Assembly: GCF_000002425.4 (NCBI RefSeq)
Contig: NC_037265.1
Coordinates: 5,582,323-5,646,322, forward strand
Source: Physcomitrium patens
Lineage: Eukaryota > Streptophyta > Bryopsida > Funariales > Funariaceae
DNA length: 64,000 bases
Direction: 5' to 3'
The position numbers and the translations under genes are program-made. Of this stretch, positions 37,762-50,028 are shown piece after piece. The notes beneath the pieces were generated by a model. That model saw only the letters and a list, made by a program, of their open reading frames with translations, searched no databases and was not told where the DNA came from. Numbering within the stretch: position 1 is the first letter of the stretch; every line of letters starts with the position of its first letter.

Positions 37762-39144
37762 TCAATTCATAGCGAACTGACCTCCCTCGAAGGTCTGGCC
37801 GAAGCTCCAGTGAGATGGCGTTGCGTTCATAGAGACTATGGTCTTACCATCACTGGTTGTCACTCGGAAGGAGAGTGCCTGGCCAGTCATAACAGCATCT
37901 GTCTGCCAGTTCATTCCCCAGTTTCGCTTCATGGGAATCCATTCTGTATTGGATCCCTTGATGTCTACTGCGTGCACATCGCCTTTTCCACCAACATTGT
38001 GAACTAGGACGAGATTGAAATACTTATTTCCATTGATAGTGAACCTGACGCCACCTTTTTTCTCGCATGGTACCCTGCATTGTGCAAGGCATATAACAAA
38101 GTTTTGGTCAGTACGGACTTCGTAATATCAAACTACCAATCCAAACAGGACTAAGACAACCTCTTTTACTAAGTTTCAGAACATCTCTTTCAATTGGCTG
38201 ACGGTTTGTTCTGCCGTTTCTGTTTTCTTAAAAACATGCATGGTTTAATTTGCGAAGTGATTGCACAGCTGTCTCCATCCTCAGTAATTAAGGCTTAAAG
38301 TCACAATTTACAAATCAGTCTTCAACGCAATGCACACCTTCTGAAGAGAACGGGGACGATGCCGGCTCTATACTTAGCGATTTTGGTGAAGCTAGGCTGC
38401 GCAAGGTCGAAGTGACGCATTGGCGGATTACACCATCCTGGCGTGCCATCACCTTTGTGGTTAGGAGGGCAGAAGTTTGTAGCTGTGACAGTGATTACAG
38501 GTGAACCTGGAACGCAATACTGTGAACGATAGCATTGGATCGCAAAACAAGCTCCGCATTTTGCCCCATTGTTGAAAAGAGCTGTACTCAAAGCTGTCGA
38601 ATCGACTCCATAGCCAGTGCTGTAGAGGTTTCCGTAACCGCATGCACCGCCTGCACATTCGAAGGTTACTATTTAGTCAACCGATCTCTGAATTCAAAAC
38701 TTTCGAAAAAAAATTTCTCCATAAGGTGGTGCCTTATGGACAAGAGCTACATGGAAGAGATCCAAAATTTGTAGTCCTCTTCGTTAGTTTTCTGATACAT
38801 GTATATTTGCGTCTTATTCTCTTTGCAGCTGATTCAAGTTTCTGATCAGAGCAGAGGAATGGTTTAGTTCCAAATAGATAGGAAGGATACACATTGTCAA
38901 GAAACTTAAGTTTTAATTACTACTTGTAAGGATTCATGGGACGCCTCCGAAGTTGAACAAGAGGTTGAAGAGAGTTACCCATAGTTCCTGAAGCATCAGC
39001 ACCCCCGTAGAAAGTTGCATGAGCTTTGCGCCAGTTTTTTCCATCTCTGACGTGATGACGACCTTCGACGTTGTCGGTGGCTGAAAGAACCATCAGTGCA
39101 GCAAGAATGAGTGTCACAGGCTTTGTTGCATTATGCCTCGCCAT
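37762..39144 (-). CDS. EXPA: Alpha-expansin
   Basis: Three minus-strand exons, 39144-38979, 38650-38338 and 38074-37762, join in frame to 263 residues, normal for expansins. The start [20 protein letters not shown] is a signal peptide with likely cleavage before RHHVRDG. The N-terminal domain has [16 protein letters not shown] and the signature [12 protein letters not shown] is part of the conserved polysaccharide-binding cleft of the family 45-like domain, and no lytic activity is expected. The C-terminal domain (family 63 carbohydrate-binding, pollen-allergen type) starts at about [11 protein letters not shown] and includes RNWGMNWQT. Expansins are secreted and loosen cell walls at acid pH during growth. 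Multigene families are normal, so the exact member cannot be named. Confidence 0.96.
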
Positions 39145-42100
39145 CGCCCCTTGCTACCAGCTCACTAGCTTAAACTGCAGAGATCACACCAAACTCTCGT
39201 GGTTAGATCTACTTACTACATTCGAGTCGGCATGTTTGTGCACCAACTGCAAGTCTGTAAGTAGCCTGTCAAATTGTTTTTATTCGTGCTGCTCAGATGA
39301 TTAACAGGAAGATATCTTTTGACGCTATTCTGAAGAATGTGTCGTTTCTTGGTTTGTTCTATCGAAAGATCAGATGAAAGGTTGCTATGGTACCTTGGGA
39401 GGCTTGTTTTTAATGGATGCGGAATTTGAGGAACCAATCGTATAGGGGGCAGGGTGGCAAAGGAATGAGGCAATATGTCCCTTGCCATTGGTGAAAGACC
39501 GTTTTTGGAGGTGTAATTTAAGAGTATTCTAGACATAGCTTCCCAGTCAGCAGGAGGAATTAAGAGCTTTTTCATCGTCGAGCAGAGCTATAGCCAAGAA
39601 GTGATCATATCATTGCAGAATTTTCCACACAGGTTGCCAGAATTCATCAGAGAAAGATTGCGTTGAGAGCAAAGGGGCGTGCATGGATCCGACAATGAGC
39701 ACGAAGAATTGAGTGATTTCGCTTCTGAGAATAATGATAGTTGAGAAAGCATAGCGCCGTATTTGGCCTGTTCTTTCAGATTGGCACTGGAGAAAGAAGT
39801 GGTGACGATGAGAACGGCATAGGTGGGCGTTTGGAGTGGATAAGGAGATTGTGTGGACTCGAAAGGACAGAAGCTATCTTAATGCTAGGGTGTATGTACA
39901 ACACGCGTAAGAGGAGGGTTGTGTTTGCAGACTGCTCGAGATCTGAATGCCACAGGACAAATCTCGAGTAGTGTCTAAACAATTCTTATCTTTTTCAGTA
40001 TCTAGTCTCATGTTCTTTACACTCATGTTCACAAATTCCTTCACTTACACAGTGAAATTGTTGTCCAGTCGCCGCGTTGTGATATAATATTTCGGAAAGT
40101 GTACGAAGCGTCATGTAGACAGATGCAGACTACTTTTTCGTAAGTACCCTGTCGGGAGACCTTTCAGAAGTGCACCATCTATTTCGTGTCGGTCTTATTA
40201 TTTTACCAATCTAATCCCAGTGTTCTCGATATTTCATGAAGTGTGAACTCTCAAAACTATGATGAGACTCCCGTTTTAATTAGCGTGCCATTTTAGATTG
40301 AACAAGAAGATAGCAACCTTCCAAATGAGATAAGAATTTACCAAAATCAGTTCAGCTTCGTACTACAGCCGGCAAAAATCACAGGCGCGAGTGGCTTGAA
40401 TTGTGGACTGAAAATTTCTCCCACCTTCCTGTCACTAACGCTGAACAGTAGCTACAACTTAATTAGATCATCGTTCAAGGCGCCATGAGCTTACAGATAG
40501 GTATCAAGCACCGAAGAAAAACCCGACAGGATCTATGACATACGTGATGGTGCGAAACTAGGAACAGTCGCTACACGATTGGACAAAACCAACTTATCAC
40601 GGTCGGGACTGATGCGTACCATAGCCAGGATTGACCACGCACTAGAAGACGTGGCATAATTCGATAACTAAAGTCTATATCAGAGTCTATCTCAAATTGG
40701 CACCAGCTGATGAACGGAAATAACAAACGGCCATTGTGAACAGTTTGCAGAGAGGATGACGTAAAGCTACACCATGCGTGTACTTCAATGTGGAACAAGC
40801 ACACAACTAGCAGACAAGAATAGCACTATTGCTGCAAACTCAATTCGCAACAATCGTTGAGGGATAATCAAAGTCAGTCTACATTTATGAAGTGATCCTA
40901 GCAAAAGGTTCACTAATAGAGTCAAGTAAATGGATAGGTTGAAAACAAGGTATGAAGACTGTGCCGACTTTCGAGACAGTCAGACACTCGACCTAACGCA
41001 AACCCTCACAGTTCAGAAGATTGCCATGACAAGGTATAAACCAACAAAAGCAGGAGATATGACACCGCAGTAAAGTGAAGAGAAATTGTCAAGCGTCGCA
41101 ATGCAGACGACGGCCGCGACAAATGAGAGAGTGAAGATGCAACATAGTTGTCCACACGGCAGTCAATATTTTCAGAGAAGGCGGCGACTGGCGATCGAAG
41201 ATTGAAGGAATGGATAAGGAAACAACGAAAGCTGCGAGCGAGAGATTAGAAGGAGACGAAAGAAGATATTTGGAGCCACCGGCGGAGAACGGTGGGAGAC
41301 GAAGGCTGGAAGACGAAGATGGAGCCAAGATGAAAGACGCTCGCGCGCTTTGAAGGCAGCTCCGCGCGCACAGACGGTTGACGACAGTTGAACGTAGCCC
41401 AATCTTTTCCGTCGCTCACGTTGTCAGTTACAACTGAACCAACTCACTATCGTCATTCCCTCCCGCTCGCAATCCCCATCACGCTTCGAACGCCATCTAC
41501 GCTAACGCCATCATTCTTATAATCTAGCTGTCACATAGATCCATGAGCCGCCTTCCAGACCCTACATCCTCTAGCCTACTCATCCACATATCCGAACCGG
41601 GAAAGACCCCTTCCAAGACCAGGTAACATCGTGGTACGATACGGGCACTCCGGGTATGCATAGAAGAACCGCATGAAGAAGGAAGAATGTCCTAACACTC
41701 GCTGCATCCATCCCATTGCACTCTTCATGTGGTAGTGACGATGAGTGCTTTGTTTCATAGCTCAATGCTGTGTTTCTCCTTTAGCAAAGACGCAAATACT
41801 TTACTTCAACTGGCATGATAGTAATTCTTTCACAGAATTCACTTCTGGGTGCCCTAGACACTAAAAGACGGAGCTGCAACCGTGAGGGTTTCTGTAGCCC
41901 ATGTACACCGATCACGCCCCTATCTAGACTGCTCAGCACTATCTTTGATGAAAACTACCACATGGCCGATCGGACCACATGTTTTTTGAAGAGCTCGACC
42001 ATGATGTGTGTTTATGTCACAGGAACAGGGCTGGACATGAGCCAGCTAGGACGTATAAAGTTACCCAGATGCCGCTCACATCTATAGCCTGCCTTGATCC

Positions 42101-42898
42101 TGCAAAGAACCCCGTCATTGTCTTAGATTAGTATAAGGTTTGTAGCTGGTCTGAAGAAAATCGACTAGGATTTGTTAAGATGTTTCCAATCCCACGCTGC
42201 GGTATGTTGGGAAAGAAACTGAGAAAATTAGGGTTCTCTCGAATCTTCACGGACATTGCAACCTACGTTGCGACATAATTCAATTCCCGCAATTGGAAGG
42301 GACAGGTAACAGTGACGAAAGCATTCACTAAAGCTTAACCGCAAGTGTACCTGCATTTGTGGGAGGTAGGCTTACGCCTATTGCTCGGCAATTGGATCCA
42401 ATTTCACCTGGAAATCACCAATGCATCACATCAAAAAGTGTCAGTAAATTTTTTCTGACTACACAAAATCAAAAATTATTCATGACTAAACCGTCCTCGT
42501 GCACTAAAAGGTTTTATGCATTCCTACACCCTAAAATCTAGAGGGAGGAATACCCAAAGTATGCTAAGACGTAGGAGAATCAGCAGATAGTTTTTATTTT
42601 GCAAGGGATATGATGCTATGCTTCAGGAAAAGCATTTGCCTCGTGAACCTTTTCAACCGGCAGAAAAGTTAATCATTTTTAGATTAAAATAGCCAAGGTT
42701 GAATCGTAAAGGAGCAATATTTGGGATAGAGCAGTAAGTGTCTGGCTTCAAATGGAAATTTTGAGTCTAGGAAGGTTGTTTCAAGTTTATCGCTGAACGC
42801 TGATGTAATGTTGAAGAGATGGTCCAGTCATCAGTGATCTATACACTATATTTTCGCTATCACACTCAAGTGCCTCGGGCCTGGGAAGTAGCGCTTAC
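39145..42898. other. Intergenic region, possible transcript start near 41400
   Basis: No protein family is recognised. A segment at about 41090-41405 is rich in pyrimidines and GC on the minus strand and opens two overlapping frames there (one begins MAPSSSSSLRLPPFSAGGSK). It looks like a transcription start and first exon, but no downstream exons were found. The last exon of the EGF-like gene should also lie in this stretch. One weak candidate is 42088-42012 on the minus strand. Confidence 0.4.
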
Positions 42899-44099
42899 AG
42901 TCCTTAAGACAATAGCCAGCTGCAAGGTTGCCGACATTAGCATATCCAGCTGCACAGGTGCACTTGTACGTGGGGGGATACTTATTCATATCCGTGACTT
43001 CACATCCCCCATTTCCACAAATTCCAGGCAAGGAGCATGCTGCAACAACCAGGCAAACAGCGTTAGGGATCACAGTTGAAGTGAGCAGAGCCCATGTAGA
43101 CTACGGAGTGAAAAAAACATGTGATTCGGCACATCCAGTGGCTGAAAGCTGTACAATTAACTTGAAGTTTACAGGGGTCTCATTTGGCGTTATCATTGAA
43201 GAAAAATCGTACGCGTGAATCAACACAAGGATTCATTGTGAAGTTCAGGTCATTCACTGGAACCTTTTTAGCGCTGAGAACTGGGTATGTCGTATGTTAT
43301 GTATCGACAGTGTAGGTTTACAACGACCGAACTGGACCTCAGAGGTATATTTTAGCATATTTCCTTCCCTGAGATTGAGGAAAACTTACGGCTAGAAACA
43401 TTTTGCATTGTAGGGGAAGCCTGGACGGTTGGAGCAGACGAGCCGTTGCATCCAAGATTCAGAGTACCTGCGTTCCAAGACATTGAATCAGTTTCTATAT
43501 CTAATTTACGTGAAGGTTGCCAGATCAAGCATAAAATTATAATTAGGATAAAATCACGACTCTTCAGCAGCACAGTAGGATGTTTACTTACTCAAGAGCA
43601 ATTAAGGAACACCGTCTGACCTCACAAAATTCTAAGAGATTGAGAAATTACAGTTGGGAATCGTGCAAGGCAAAGTCAGCACATTGGGCAAATTTTTCAG
43701 AAGTCCTTCCACAGTTTGCCACCCTGGTTTACACAAGCATTGGTATGGAGACAAGATGTTGGAGGGGTACGAGGTATTGCCGAGCGGAACGCATGTCCCC
43801 TGCTGGCAGTCGATCCCCAGGCACACATCGCCTGCACGAAAAACCATGTTTGATTCGAATAAGGAGAGAATCCGGCCTCGCTAGACATTGTGGACAAATT
43901 TATAGCAATACCGGCCTCCGGGCTTCGAACACTGTTAATTATTTTGCAACATAAGCCACGGATACAGCTACGAATGAAACTCTCGTAGTTCAAGTCGTAA
44001 GAAACAAAGTAGCGGGAGAATACTTGTTTGTGCTTGGGTCTTGGCGATGGTGATCACCAACCATGCAACCACAACCGTGATTGTCGGTGATAGATTCAT
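42899..44099 (-). CDS. Secreted cysteine-rich EGF-like protein, 3' end unresolved
   Basis: Four minus-strand exons, 44099-44024, 43831-43652, 43467-43390 and 43039-42899, join with every junction in phase 1. The start MNLSPTITVVVAWLVITIAK is a signal peptide ending near TQAQT. Exon 2 gives DVCLGIDCQQGTCVPLG, then YQCLCKPGWQTVEG and LPCTIPNC, an EGF-like cysteine pattern. Exon 3 gives a short Ser/Pro linker. Exon 4 gives CSLPGICGNGGCEVTD, then YKCTCAAGYANVG, a second EGF-like unit. The arrangement matches plant extracellular proteins often annotated as notch-like, some of which are GPI-anchored; that comparison is from memory. The reading frame leaves exon 4 at a donor (GACT|GTAAGC), so at least one more exon is needed and I could not place it with confidence. 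Function is unknown. Confidence 0.8.
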
Positions 44100-45240
44100 C
44101 CTTGCGGACTAATAATTTGATCTGTAAAATACACATTTGCATGCAGTGAGGGACTGAGAATCATTTGAATCATAGCATTGCTAAATAACATTCATAGAAT
44201 TGTAGGAACCTCTGTTTTCTGTGAGAGAAGCAGCTGGGGTAACCTGTGAACAAACAAGAGAAGACCGAACAAGGCCACACAAAACATGCCTTCATGCACC
44301 CTAAATCATCATTCCGAGTTCCCAACCACAACATATTCATCTCCGAACAATTTCCGAAAGACATGTACACTCCCCCCTTGGATTAGAACACGAAACCACA
44401 GCTCCCCTGCACCCAATGGCTGCCAAATTCCTCCACATCGAGACCACAAGTTCAGCAATGCCAACGAGAAGGCCACTCAAGAAGCGAGTTCAGTATTCAA
44501 CTAAACCAACCTCTGATGGAAGCACTCCTTGAACCAAGACACAAGTGGTGAACAACAGTTTGAAGCTCCACCAATAAGAAAAAACCCAGATGCATGCAGT
44601 GGCCACCACCCCAACTTAACAAGCAACAAGACCAAGCATTTGAGCAATGCAACGCGACTACCAGTCGAGTAGGACGAAGCTGAAGATGACGACTGGAGCA
44701 CGGAAAGTATCCGTTGTAGCTTGAAGCTGGGCAATGGCGGCTATTGCAGCTGCAAAGGCAGGCCTGCAGCATTGGTGTTGGTATTTTTATTTTTTAATGA
44801 CTTGATCAGGTGTCCTGCTTGCATGCTCTGACATCCCCAAGCTTTTGAATCCTTTGTTGTGTACCCAGTTGCCAAAGTTTCAGAGGCTCTGGCACTGATG
44901 CTGGCTGAGAGAGTATAGAGCTTAACCCCTGCTGTGCTCCGAAGCTTGACTGTTTCAACGTCGTCTTCAGCTCCATTCCTCACTTTTCTGCACTTACCTT
45001 TGCACTGCAGTTGCTGTTGCCTGCAAACACTGGTATGTCCACATTGTTAGTTTTATACATTAATGTGTATTTATTTTATGTTTTGGTTAATTTTGTCTTG
45101 GAATTGGTAATAGAAGATACACGAAAATGCGTCAGTTCAGTGGCGAATGTAGCTGTGCTGGCAGATAGAAGTGTGGTAACGCGAGGAGGCTCCACTTGCT
45201 GCATGCAGGGTGAAGTGTCAAAAGACTGAATAGTGGAGCG
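44100..45240. other. Upstream region of the EGF-like gene, no gene recognised
   Basis: Composition is balanced. Open frames on both strands at 44286-44983 show no family resemblance. The first part should contain the promoter and leader of the minus-strand EGF-like gene. Confidence 0.4.
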
Positions 45241-45316
45241 TAATGGGGAAATTATGTAATTATTCTCAAAAGTTGTGCCACTGATGATGACGGATTTTTT
45301 TTTAATCTAATGTATC

Positions 45317-45348
<32 letters not shown>

Positions 45349-46406
45349 TGGATTTATATTTTTTTAAATTTCATTGCTTTAAAATAATAATTGAAAGTAA
45401 TCAATAGACTTCTTTAATTTATAGTTTGACTATACATATATAATTTTGCTTAATTAAAGATATAGTTTGACTATACATATAGGTAACTAATATTTTTGTT
45501 CTTTATCTTCAATTAAGCAAAAAATTGTATTTTTTGTGCATATATCTAAATAGTAAATTTGAGAATTTTATTAATATAATATGATATACATACTATTATA
45601 CTGCTAATCATTCATAATTTTGATGTCTTATTTATTATTCTATGGAACAAGTATGTTGTTTATTTTTAAATTGATTCTTTCAACATAATTAATGCAAGTA
45701 AATGATATAATTACTAATGAATATTTCATAACTATTACACATCTGTGGCTTACAATTTTTTTCTCAAATGTAAAAATAATTATTTTTTAAAGAGTAAATT
45801 TATTACTGATTTTAAATTTATTTGTCAATAAATTTTATTTATTCAATAACTAAAGTGCATATAAAGTTGATTTTGGCTTGAATAATGTATATAGGTTTTG
45901 GTATTTGTCACTTTATATTAATAAATAATCTTAAAATATTAAATTTTTAGAAATATTCGAATATGCTTAAATTATGTTACAAGCCCTTTTTTTAAATTAT
46001 CAACTACATATTATATTTAACTTTATCTAACTTTTTTTAGATTATATTATGTTAACTTTTTAAAATAATAGTATTTTATCACATTCATCTATAAAACATA
46101 TAGTTATATATAAAGATATTGCATAGCAATTTTAATACATCATAAAGTATATAAATATTTTTACCTTTATTAATTGACAAGTTTAAAATCTAATTTCTAT
46201 TATTTATAATAGATAAAAAGAATAATATTTAATATGTTTATTTCTTTTAACATTATAATACAAAATATATAGTATATATATATATATATATATATATAGA
46301 TATATATATTGTAAATAATTATATAAATAAAATAGTTTATTATTACTATTCTTATTATATAAAATTTTAAGTTCTAACATAAAATAATAATTTTAGCATC
46401 AAAATT

Positions 46407-46438
<32 letters not shown>

Positions 46439-47044
46439 CATGGCATTGCATGTTATTTGCTAATATTATTTTATTTTATTTTATTCTCCTACAAAACATT
46501 TAAATTACAACTTATTTTAAACTAATCAAATTTAATATTGTACTTGAAGTTTTTGAATAGTTTTAATATACATAGTTTACAAAGTAAAAATACTTTATTT
46601 TTATTTTTAGTTATTATTTATTATATATTATATATTTTTATATCAAAGATTTTAATTAAAATAAAATTCATTTGTATTAAGGATTTCTAAAACATGTACA
46701 AGTTGGGATTGCAACTAACTTTACTTTGATTTTTAATTTTTAAAATAATTTTTTAAATTAGCAGTATCAAGTTTTTTAGAACTATTAATTTTTTTAATTT
46801 AAATGATTATTTTATTTATATAATAATATCTTGACGATTTTTTATATTTAATTTAAAAGCTTAGTTTTTTGAATAATATACAATATTTGCAAAAATAAAT
46901 TATAATATAAAAAAATAAAATTTATAAGTATATTATTTATTTTAAGCTTAGTTATATAACAAGAATGTATATATGTGTGTATATATGTACAATAATTTTA
47001 TTACGTGTGATCTTAATAAATATAAAAAACCACCACATAGATAT
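45241..47044. other. AT-rich DNA with TA microsatellites and a local repeat
   Basis: There is no gene. TA runs lie at about 45318-45345, 46272-46310 and 46407-46432. At 45421-45530, ATAGTTTGACTATACATATA occurs twice (near 45421 and 45462), and TTTGCTTAATTAAAGATA is followed by an inverted partner near 45506-45524, so the segment could fold into a hairpin. Confidence 0.55.
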
Positions 47045-47194
47045 TGTCACAGACATACATAATTATCTAAATAAGAAGTATTAGGTAGAGGATAAATGTA
47101 AATAGATTTGATAATATTTTGTAACAAAACTTCTTAGAAGTTTTATAGATGTGGATTTGACTTTAGATGTGTTTGTAGTTGATTGGAAGGTTAG
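47045..47194 (+). mobile_element. Truncated LTR of the chromovirus family
   Basis: About 150 bp beginning TGTCACAGACATACATAATT match the 5' end of the LTRs described at 23223-31371, but in the opposite orientation. Similarity ends at an A-rich tract near 47195, so the fragment is broken. It is the fourth LTR copy in the window. Confidence 0.75.
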
Positions 47195-49309
47195 AAAAAA
47201 AAAAAAAAAAAACAAAAAACAAAACAAGATAAAATAAATTTTCTTTTTAAAATTTTGGTCATCAACTTCACCCATGTTATTTTATTTTTATTTTTAAAAT
47301 GATTGAAGATTTTTGGAGGATTGATATCATTGCACTATAAACATTACCAACTCTCATTGATAAGTGACAAATCATCCAACACAATTCCTTACTACAAGCA
47401 TTGTAGAGCCAATTCTTAAATCATTGTCAATAAATAAATAGAAGATTTTGGAAGGTATAATTTTCCCCTATTCACTCTTTATAGTGGTAGCATATGAATT
47501 TGATACCTCTAAGGTGCCACCCCACCCCACTACCTTAGCCTCCATTCCATCTCTACAAGCTCCTATCTACTATTTAATGTCCAATGTTAGAAACAAAAGC
47601 CTATAACAATGTAGTTTGACTCTTTCCCCTTTAAAGTTTTGTTGCCAACAAATTATAGCATTTCTTTCTTCTAAAATACACAAACTTATTCTTAATCTTA
47701 CTAAAAACATGCCTACCAAATTAAATCCTAAATTGACTCTTTAATTGTTAATTATTCTCTAGGACTCAATCTGCTTCTCAACATTTTTCTTAATAATGAA
47801 AACACATATTAGGAAACTACAATATGTTATGATTCTTAGCTGATTTTTATAAACTATGTTAATTTATGGCATAGCAACAGTTCTCTAATCTTATCTCTTA
47901 AAAATTCAAATGTATTTATTTAGTAATTTGATGAAGATAAATGCATTTGAAAAATGATTTTATCTATCAAATTGTTGTGAAGTAAACTTTAAGTTATAAC
48001 TTTTATTATATGTCAGAATACTGTGGTTGTTTCTAATGCTAATTTTTATATTGAAATAATTAATTGTTAAGAAAATTCAAAATAATTACTGATTATTTTG
48101 TTAAAAAGAGTTTACTATTACATATATTCTAAATTATCGCACATTATTATTGGATGCAACTAAAAGATATGTATAAGAGAAATATAAGAAACAACATTGT
48201 ATGTTCAAAACAAAGACTGTTTTGTAAATGAGCGGCTATATTTATATAAATAAGCACACATCAATTATTCAGTTATACGGTTTTTCAGTTGAAATGTAAA
48301 TTCATATTCAGAAAAACATTTCAACCAAGACACATTGTACATATAAATTTACAAACTTTTATACTAAATTTCTCAAGTGAAAACATCTTAATAATAATAA
48401 AAAAATAAAAAAAAATCATTTCCTTAAATAAAAGATGTTTTAAACTTTTAAAGAAAAGAAAGAAAATCAAACTTAAAATATTACAACAACCAACAACAGA
48501 AAGCATACTCAATCCAGGAAAAGTTTTCAAAAAAGTAAAAACATAAATATATCCTCCAATACACCAATTCATCATGTTCTATTGAATTCAATACACAATC
48601 ACATAAATTTCAACAGAAATAAGAAGAGTAGTGAATAATCGAATAGCTTCACTTCGGAACCACCCACCTTCATTCTCACACCAAAATGCCTATAGATCCT
48701 TTTCAGTATATACAAACTTACAGCAAAACGACTTTCCGCACCAAATCCTAAAAGTAAACGCAAAGGAACATTCAAAAGAAAACGAGAATACACACACACA
48801 CACGCACACACACACACACACACTGACTTCTTACGATCAAGTCAAAACCTTCAAGCTCGTCGGTGCCACGATTTTTGCACGGTGATAAAGTTCGGGGGTG
48901 CGCATCTCACAGCGCAGATCACTCACTGAAACCAAACATTCAGCGTAGTATGTACAAAATAGTTGGTAATCAATCCTTTCTTTCATGTTTTGCAATAAAA
49001 ATAAAAATAAAAACGCATATTCCAGCCGCTGCTGATGATGATGATGCCTCCAGGGTCTTCATGGGGTTTTCGTGATGCTGTATGTTTACTACATACATTG
49101 GACACCGAAACGGGGAAAAAATATTATCAGGAATAGCTCGATTACACCGAGCAAAAAAAGGTGGCTCCGTGGACTCCGTGGTCGATACCCGCACGGCTGC
49201 GATTGACTTCGTCGATCGGGTAGTTGTGGGTGCATGCGGAGCCTTGCCCGGTGTAGATCTCGGTTCAGTAGATCTGGATATGGAATACTAAGACGGTGAT
49301 TTGAGACGG
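47195..49309. other. AT-rich DNA and 3' flank of the dynein light chain gene
   Basis: There is no gene. A CA microsatellite with one interruption lies at about 48790-48823. From about 48600 the composition becomes more balanced and approaches the minus-strand gene that ends at 49310. Confidence 0.5.
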
Positions 49310-50028
49310 TCAAGTGGCTGCTTTGAAGAGCATGACGGCCAATCTGTCTATGCAGAAGTGGATGAAGGAGCCCGATGAGTGGGTGATGTAGGAGCCGAAG
49401 CTAACGCCTGTCACACATTGCCATCCTGGTCCATATGTTTTGTCGAATTGCTGCAGCAGAAACAAAATATAAATGTTCAGTAAAAGCATGAGAAAGCCGG
49501 GTGATAATAGAGCACATGAGATGGCAAGGCTGTGTCTAGGCAAGCTTCATCGACAAGAGATAAATTCTACGAGGCTGATTTTGTTCTTCCACGGTATGAA
49601 TAGATCTTGTCAGTACTTGTGCGACATAACGGTAAGCTTCCTGTGGCCAAACGCTGAGCTGGGCACAGTGTGGGGGAATGCTACTGTCGATGTAGAATCA
49701 GCTTCGAGGATATTTCTGCAGCGAGTTTATGATGAATTCCACTGCAATCTACTTCTGAAGGGAATCGTGACACAATTGCCTCATTTGAAGGATTGCACTG
49801 CCATATTCGCGTACAACTCTGTTGTCTTACCTTCTTTATGTAGCAAGCAATCTCCTTGCAGTCGTTGACGTTGTGCGAGTTCAAGGCTTCCGACGCTACG
49901 CGTAGCGCATGTGATTGCATTCCTTGGGGCATGTCTGTCTCGCCTATCATGGTGATCTTTTCTTCTGGGATTTGAGACGGCTCCCTCGATCTTGCCCTCC
50001 GGGCCTGTACTGTCGAAGTGTCCAGCAT
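49310..50028 (-). CDS. LC8-type dynein light chain
   Basis: Two minus-strand exons, 50028-49831 and 49450-49310, join in phase 0 to 112 residues. The C-terminal 90 or so are the LC8 (DYNLL) fold, with MPQGMQSHALRVASEAL, NVNDCKEIACYIKKQFDKTY, then GPGWQCVTGVSFGSYITHSS and FIHFCIDRLAVMLFKAAT. Classical LC8 has 89 residues. Here an N-terminal extension of about 22 basic and polar residues (MLDTSTVQARRARSREPSQI) precedes the domain. LC8 is a homodimeric hub that binds short linear motifs in many partners, with or without dynein. Land plants keep several LC8 genes. Mosses also make motile sperm, so a flagellar role is possible but not shown. The gene is complete. Confidence 0.93.
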
